A stretch of DNA of 64,000 nucleotides from an uncultured Draconibacterium sp. (lineage in GTDB: Bacteria; Bacteroidota; Bacteroidia; Bacteroidales; Prolixibacteraceae): positions 852,001 through 916,000 of the forward strand of contig NZ_OY781884.1 of assembly GCF_963677155.1 (NCBI RefSeq). The letters run 5' to 3'. The first letter of the stretch is position 1. Each line of letters begins with the position of its first letter. This document shows, in pieces, positions 60,118-64,000 of this stretch. The notes beneath the pieces were generated by a model, which was not told where the DNA came from, did no database searches, and saw only the letters and a list, made by a program, of their open reading frames with translations. The translations under genes were made by a program, and so were the position numbers.

Positions 60118-61152
60118 TTAGTTATAGGGTTCTTCTACAGGAGTTTCCAGAAGTTGATAAAGATTATCCTCAAGTTTGTCGTAATCTAATTTTTTTCCAA
60201 TGAAAACGAGCTTGCTGAAACGGGTTTCGTTTCCCCATTCTGCTCCGGGTTCAATCATATAATTACTTCTAACCGCTTGGAAAACCTTCTTCTGTGGTAT
60301 ATCTTTAAAACTAACAATCCCTTTTATTCTGTAAACAGTATTTTGATTAAAGAACAGAAAGTTCTGTATCCAAAGGTTGAACTTTTTCATATCAAAACTT
60401 CCGGGAATAATGAACCCAAATGATTTAATATTGTGTTTATGCTGATGATGTACCGGCTTCGTTAAAAATGAAGATTGATTAACAAATGAATTGCCAAAAA
60501 CCGATACATTTTGAAATGAGATAGTTGATTCCTCGATGTTTTTTGCAGTGAAAGCTTTTAAGTTTAATAAATTCATTGTATCAACTTTGGCGTATTTTAC
60601 CGGATAAATCGAGGCCATAGGGTTTATGCCACCAATTAGCTTTTCAAGTTCTTTCAGATATCCAGACTGAACGATATCTGCTTTATTTAAAAGCACAACA
60701 TCGGCCAAAGCCAGTTGCTTTCTAACTTCAGGTTCTTCATCTATTAAGTCTTCCATATTTGCACAATCGGCAAGGCAAATAACGCTGTCGATTCTAAAAT
60801 GCAACTGAATACTTTCTGACGAAAGGAATGCTTGAATAATTGAATCGGGGTCAGCTATTCCGGTGGTTTCAATCAGGAGGTGATTAAATTCGTATTGACT
60901 GTCTAGCAGTTTCTCAATAGTTTCATAAAATCCCTCGTTCAGCGAACAACAAATGCAGCCATTTGAGAGTTCAAAAATATTCTCATCAGAACCTACAATC
61001 AAGCCGCCATCAATACCAATTTCGCCAAATTCATTCTCAATAATGGCAAACTTCTTTTTCGGGTATTGCTTTATTAAGTTATTCAGAAGTGTTGTTTTTC
61101 CGGCACCCAAAAAGCCTGTAATAATTGTTACCAGGATTCTTCCGTCTTCCAT
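60118..61152 (-). CDS. CobW/COG0523-family GTPase, second copy
   Basis: A 344-residue G3E GTPase with P-loop [13 protein letters not shown] (13-25), CxCC at residues 66-69 (GCICC), LNKADIV near 155 and a C-terminal CobW_C-like domain. A His-rich segment (HHQHKHN) sits before that domain and may bind zinc. It is only moderately similar to the copy at 58157 and so is probably not a recent duplicate. It is the first gene of the island, with two candidate Zur boxes directly upstream. Confidence 0.87.
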   Translation of the reverse strand: MEDGRILVTIITGFLGAGKTTLLNNLIKQYPKKKFAIIENEFGEIGIDGGLIVGSDENIFELSNGCICCSLNEGFYETIEKLLDSQYEFNHLLIETTGIADPDSIIQAFLSSESIQLHFRIDSVICLADCANMEDLIDEEPEVRKQLALADVVLLNKADIVQSGYLKELEKLIGGINPMASIYPVKYAKVDTMNLLNLKAFTAKNIEESTISFQNVSVFGNSFVNQSSFLTKPVHHQHKHNIKSFGFIIPGSFDMKKFNLWIQNFLFFNQNTVYRIKGIVSFKDIPQKKVFQAVRSNYMIEPGAEWGNETRFSKLVFIGKKLDYDKLEDNLYQLLETPVEEPYN

Positions 61153-61205
61153 TGTTTAATTTTCTCGTTTTCAAAAAATAAATCACAAATGCTCCCATGT
61201 GCTAT

Positions 61206-61222
61206 TTGCAATAATGTTGCAA
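61206..61222. promoter_or_regulatory. Probable Zur-type operator 1 upstream of the metal island
   Basis: TTGCAATA-A-TGTTGCAA contains the 7-1-7 repeat TGCAATA-A-TGTTGCA. It lies about 54 bases upstream of the second CobW gene's start and shares its right half exactly with the box before the Fur-family gene. Confidence 0.7.
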
Positions 61223-61243
61223 ATATATAAAACACTTTTTAAA

Positions 61244-61258
61244 TGCATCATTGTTGCA
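61244..61258. promoter_or_regulatory. Probable Zur-type operator 2 upstream of the metal island
   Basis: TGCATCA-T-TGTTGCA is a second 7-1-7 repeat (one mismatch). Its centre is about 37 bases from the first box. The rest of the 61153-61491 gap is AT-rich and holds no gene. Confidence 0.65.
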
Positions 61259-61491
61259 AGTAAATATTAAACTAATAATCGGAAAACGTTTATTTATTAT
61301 TAAAAAAGGAGCATTCGGACGTAACTAACGCCTACCAGTGTGCAAACTCGAAATTATTTAATTGATTCTCAATTCCCCATAAGGCCTTTCTGAAAACAAA
61401 CACCTGCGTTTTTTAATAAAATGTTAATAATAATCAGAGTTGTTTATACTTTATTTTTACAATTTTTGAACTTAAAATTCAATATAGAAAA

Positions 61492-62910
61492 ATGAAACGT
61501 CGAAATTTTTTGCAAGCAGGAACGCTGGCTGCTTTAACCGGAGCTTTTGCTTCACCAGCAATTCTAACAGGATGTAACGAAGTTGATAGTAAAAAACGAC
61601 AAAATCAGGCCAAAAATATCATTTTCATGGTGAGTGATGGAATGAGCATCGGAACTCCGGTGATGGCTGATTTGCTTCTTCAAAGAAAGACAGGAACCGG
61701 AAGTTGCTGGATAGATTTATATAAGACAGGAAAAGCAAATCGGGCTTTTATGGATACTGCTTCTGCCGATTCACTCGTAACGGATTCTGCTGCTGGTAGT
61801 TCATCATGGGGAGGAGGAAAAAAAGTAAAAAACGGAAGGCTGAATGTAAATGCTGATGGTTCTTTCAATAAACCTATTCTACAAAAATTTAAGGAAGCCG
61901 GTAAATCAGTAGGATGTGTAACAACGGTGCCAATTACCCACGCAACACCTGCTGGTTTTTGTGTAAATAAAAAAACGCGTAGCGCGCAAGATGAAATTGC
62001 TTCAGATTATCTAAACCTCAAGTTTGACGTGATGATGGGAGGCGGAATGGAATATTTTGACGGAACAAAACGTGCCGATAAAAAGAATATTTTCCTGGAT
62101 TTTTCATCCAATGGATTTCAGGTGGTTCATACAAAATCAGAAATGGAAAACACAGCAGTGGGGAAACCTGTTTTAGGCGTTTTTTCGAAAGATGGCTTAC
62201 CTTATTCGGTTGACTTGAAATCAGACGCTGAATTAGAAGCCAAAATTCCTTCGCTGGCTGAAATGACAAAAAAGGCAATTTCTCTGATGGAACAAAATAA
62301 CGAAGGTTTTGTATTGCAGGTTGAAGGAGGAAAAGTGGACTGGGCTGCCCACGCGAATGATGCAGCTGCATTAATTTATGACCAAATTGCTTTTGACGAA
62401 GCAGTGACTGCGGCAATTGCTTTTGCTGAAAGCCGCGATGATACATTGGTAGTGATTACTACCGACCATGGAAATTCAAATCCGGGATTGATAAAAAGTA
62501 GCAACGTAAATCAGAAATTTGATTTGATGCAAACTGCCAAGAACTCAAACGAATGGGTTTTGCACGGAATTCGCAAATCAGATAAACCTTCGCATGTTAT
62601 CGAGCGATTAAATTATGCACAGGGAATTACCATTTCTCAGGACGAAGCTAAAAGTATATTAAAACATTATGATTCGATGGAAAACGACGGTTTGTATAAC
62701 GATTACAAATTGCCTTACCTACAACTCGCAGAAATACAGCATAATTACACATCAATTTATTGGTCGGGAATGAACCACTCGGCTGATTATGTTGAACTTG
62801 CCATGTTTGGTCCGGGAAGCGAAGCATTACCTACGTTTGTAAAGAACTCCGACCTTCATAATTTTATGTTAGAAGCAGCTGGCTTACCAGAATCGGTTTT
62901 TGTGGTTTGA
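61492..62910 (+). CDS. Alkaline phosphatase
   Basis: A 472-residue phosphomonoesterase. The N-terminus MKRRNFLQAGTLAAL resembles a twin-arginine-type signal and is followed by a lipobox-like ILTGC, so export and lipid anchoring are likely. The catalytic Ser lies in VTDSAAGSS near residue 99. Metal ligands are suggested by MVSDGMSIG, VEGGKVDWAAHAND, TTDHGNS and MNHSADY. It releases phosphate from organic monoesters in the periplasm or at the surface and requires zinc, which may explain its place beside the metal island. It is divergent from the CobW gene. Confidence 0.92.
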   Translation: MKRRNFLQAGTLAALTGAFASPAILTGCNEVDSKKRQNQAKNIIFMVSDGMSIGTPVMADLLLQRKTGTGSCWIDLYKTGKANRAFMDTASADSLVTDSAAGSSSWGGGKKVKNGRLNVNADGSFNKPILQKFKEAGKSVGCVTTVPITHATPAGFCVNKKTRSAQDEIASDYLNLKFDVMMGGGMEYFDGTKRADKKNIFLDFSSNGFQVVHTKSEMENTAVGKPVLGVFSKDGLPYSVDLKSDAELEAKIPSLAEMTKKAISLMEQNNEGFVLQVEGGKVDWAAHANDAAALIYDQIAFDEAVTAAIAFAESRDDTLVVITTDHGNSNPGLIKSSNVNQKFDLMQTAKNSNEWVLHGIRKSDKPSHVIERLNYAQGITISQDEAKSILKHYDSMENDGLYNDYKLPYLQLAEIQHNYTSIYWSGMNHSADYVELAMFGPGSEALPTFVKNSDLHNFMLEAAGLPESVFVV

Positions 62911-62937
62911 TATCGTAGATTTTAAGAAAAAATATCG

Positions 62938-62972
62938 GGGTTGGTTATTTTTTTTATAACCAACCCTATTTT
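62938..62972 (+). terminator. Terminator after the alkaline phosphatase
   Basis: GGGTTGGTTAT (62938-62948) pairs with ATAACCAACCC (62956-62966) around a T loop and is followed by TATTTTG. It may also serve the convergent Lrp gene. Confidence 0.85.
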
Positions 62973-62989
62973 GTAATTTTCAAGAAAAT

Positions 62990-63487
62990 CTATTTTTCGG
63001 ATAGCGGAATTGCATACGAATGTTTTATTTCCCCCATTACAAACAGGCTTTGCAGATTACCAATGGCGTCAATTTCCCCCAAAGTATTCAACACAAAATC
63101 CTGATAATGCTGCATACTTTGCATATGTATTTTCAGCATAAAATCATATTCGCCGGAAATATTATAACATTCCGTTATTTCCTCAATTCCCAGGATGGCA
63201 TCCATGAATTCTTTTCCCAGTTCTTTTGAATGCTGCTTTAAACGGATGTTGCAAAAAACAATAAATCCCTGGCTCAGTTTTTCAGCATCCAGTACGGCTG
63301 TGTATTTTTTTATATAACCTGATTTTTCTAAACGTTTTATTCGCTCAAAAACCGGAGTTGGTGATAGATTTACCATTGCTGCAATCTCTTTTGTGGTTAG
63401 AGAAGAGTCTTCCTGAAGGATTTTTAATATTTTAATATCGGTATTATCGAAGCTCACTAAAGATTTTTTTTCTGTTTTCCTGCTCAT
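62990..63487 (-). CDS. Lrp/AsnC-family transcriptional regulator
   Basis: A 165-residue protein with an N-terminal helix-turn-helix (IKILKILQEDSSLTTKEIAA, then LSPTPVFERIKRLEKSGYI) and a C-terminal RAM ligand-binding domain (ECYNISGEYDFMLKIH). These regulators sense amino acids. It is divergent from a methionine-synthase-like gene, so methionine or another amino acid is a plausible effector. Confidence 0.9.
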   Translation of the reverse strand: MSRKTEKKSLVSFDNTDIKILKILQEDSSLTTKEIAAMVNLSPTPVFERIKRLEKSGYIKKYTAVLDAEKLSQGFIVFCNIRLKQHSKELGKEFMDAILGIEEITECYNISGEYDFMLKIHMQSMQHYQDFVLNTLGEIDAIGNLQSLFVMGEIKHSYAIPLSEK

Positions 63488-63584
63488 TTCCTGCTCTGTT
63501 TAGAGTAAAATTATAGTCCGCAGCAAATATATAGATTTATTATCCTAGTTTTTCTATTTGCAAAGAATATACAACTGCTTCAGT

Positions 63585-63592
63585 TATGTTTG
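63585..63592 (+). promoter_or_regulatory. Candidate -7 box of the MetE-like gene
   Basis: TATGTTTG matches the Bacteroidota -7 consensus TAnnTTTG and lies 22 bases before the start codon at 63615. The nearest upstream TTTG (63557-63560) is 24 bases away, a little longer than usual. Confidence 0.4.
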
Positions 63593-63614
63593 TACAGATA
63601 AAAATGAATACAAA

Positions 63615-64000
63615 ATGAGTAAAACAAAGACACTACAAAGAGCTGATTTAGTTGGAAGTTTTTTACGTCCTGAAAAGTTAAAATCAGCTCGTGCTGACTA
63701 TGAATCCGGAAAAATCAGCAGGGATGAATTAACAAAAGTTGAAGATGAAGAAATTGTAAGAATAATTTCCAAGCAGAAGGAATTAGGTTACAAAGTAGTA
63801 AGCGATGGAGAATTTAGAAGAAGTTACTGGCATCTCGACTTTTTCTGGGGATTTGAAGGAGTAGAGCACGTACATATGGGACAAGGTTACTCTTTTCATG
63901 GAGAAGAAACCCGTGACGATTCTGCCCGGTTAAGTGGAAAAATTAGTTTTAACAAGAATCATCCTTTTCTTGCACATTACAATTTTGTAAAGAAAAATGC
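63615..64000 (+). CDS. MetE C-terminal-like methyltransferase, partial (cut by window edge)
   Basis: The first 128 residues of a protein of the cobalamin-independent methionine synthase superfamily (YxjG/YxjH or archaeal MetE type). DLVGSFLRPEKLKSARADY and YKVVSDGEFRRSYWHLDFFW correspond to the barrel start and the conserved GE(F/L)xR segment of the MetE catalytic half. It lacks the N-terminal MetE domain, unlike the full-length metE at 40728. It may methylate homocysteine with a different donor. The zinc-binding end lies outside the window. It is divergent from the Lrp gene. Confidence 0.85.
   Translation, partial: MSKTKTLQRADLVGSFLRPEKLKSARADYESGKISRDELTKVEDEEIVRIISKQKELGYKVVSDGEFRRSYWHLDFFWGFEGVEHVHMGQGYSFHGEETRDDSARLSGKISFNKNHPFLAHYNFVKKN

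Overview
The window is a chromosomal segment of a Bacteroidota bacterium. The evidence is the gliding genes gldE and gldD linked to mutY and ssb, a TonB receptor with a carboxypeptidase-regulatory-like leader domain, a GldD-type lipoprotein, a FeoB-associated Cys-rich peptide, AT-rich intergenic DNA with TAnnTTTG-type -7 boxes, and near absence of Shine-Dalgarno sequences. A marine or anaerobe-capable member of the Bacteroidia (Marinilabiliales/Prolixibacteraceae type) fits: both aerobic and anaerobic ribonucleotide reductases, trehalose synthesis and remnants of an N-acetyl-beta-lysine locus are present. That placement is inference.

Layout. 1-6.9 kb: the 5' end of uvrB, a HAD phosphatase, a membrane protein, a PLP aminotransferase, a cysteine hydrolase and a large M16 peptidase. 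7.1-7.4 kb: a 41-bp tandem palindromic repeat. 7.4-20.8 kb: DsbD and a separate copy of its N-terminal domain, a membrane-tethered LuxR regulator, RNase G, a 30-residue basic ribosomal-type peptide, HU, then the co-directional mutY-ssb-gldE-gldD-PPTase-zwf-pgl block. 19.8-30.2 kb: an alpha/beta hydrolase, DinB, a MarR regulator, a GH15 enzyme with an OtsA-OtsB fusion, a low-GC membrane-GNAT protein, and a decaying beta-lysine acetyltransferase/sodium symporter locus.

30.4-43 kb is a vitamin-B12-responsive region. A cobalamin riboswitch precedes nrdB-nrdA-nrdD-nrdG-PAS, with an R2 subunit that has class Ic residues. A second cobalamin riboswitch precedes metE. feoA-feoB and its small Cys-rich partner lie between them on the other strand. 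Both riboswitch targets are B12-independent enzymes, which suggests that B12-dependent counterparts exist elsewhere in the genome. 43.1-49.8 kb is a tight operon of an AspT/YidE-type transporter, a porin, the three subunits of a biotin-dependent acyl-CoA carboxylase and a Cys-rich CWC protein.

50-61.3 kb is a minus-strand metal (probably zinc) island: two CobW-family GTPases, a ZIP transporter, an ABC transporter with a strikingly His-rich loop, a secreted OB-like protein, a Fur-family regulator, a His/Cys-rich exported peptide, a TonB receptor and two DUF4625-like lipoproteins. Three copies of a 7-1-7 inverted repeat (consensus TGCAnnA-n-TGTTGCA) lie upstream of the regulator and of the first GTPase and are probable operators. 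The window ends with an alkaline phosphatase, an Lrp regulator and the start of a MetE-like protein. No tRNA, rRNA, CRISPR array or intact insertion sequence was seen.
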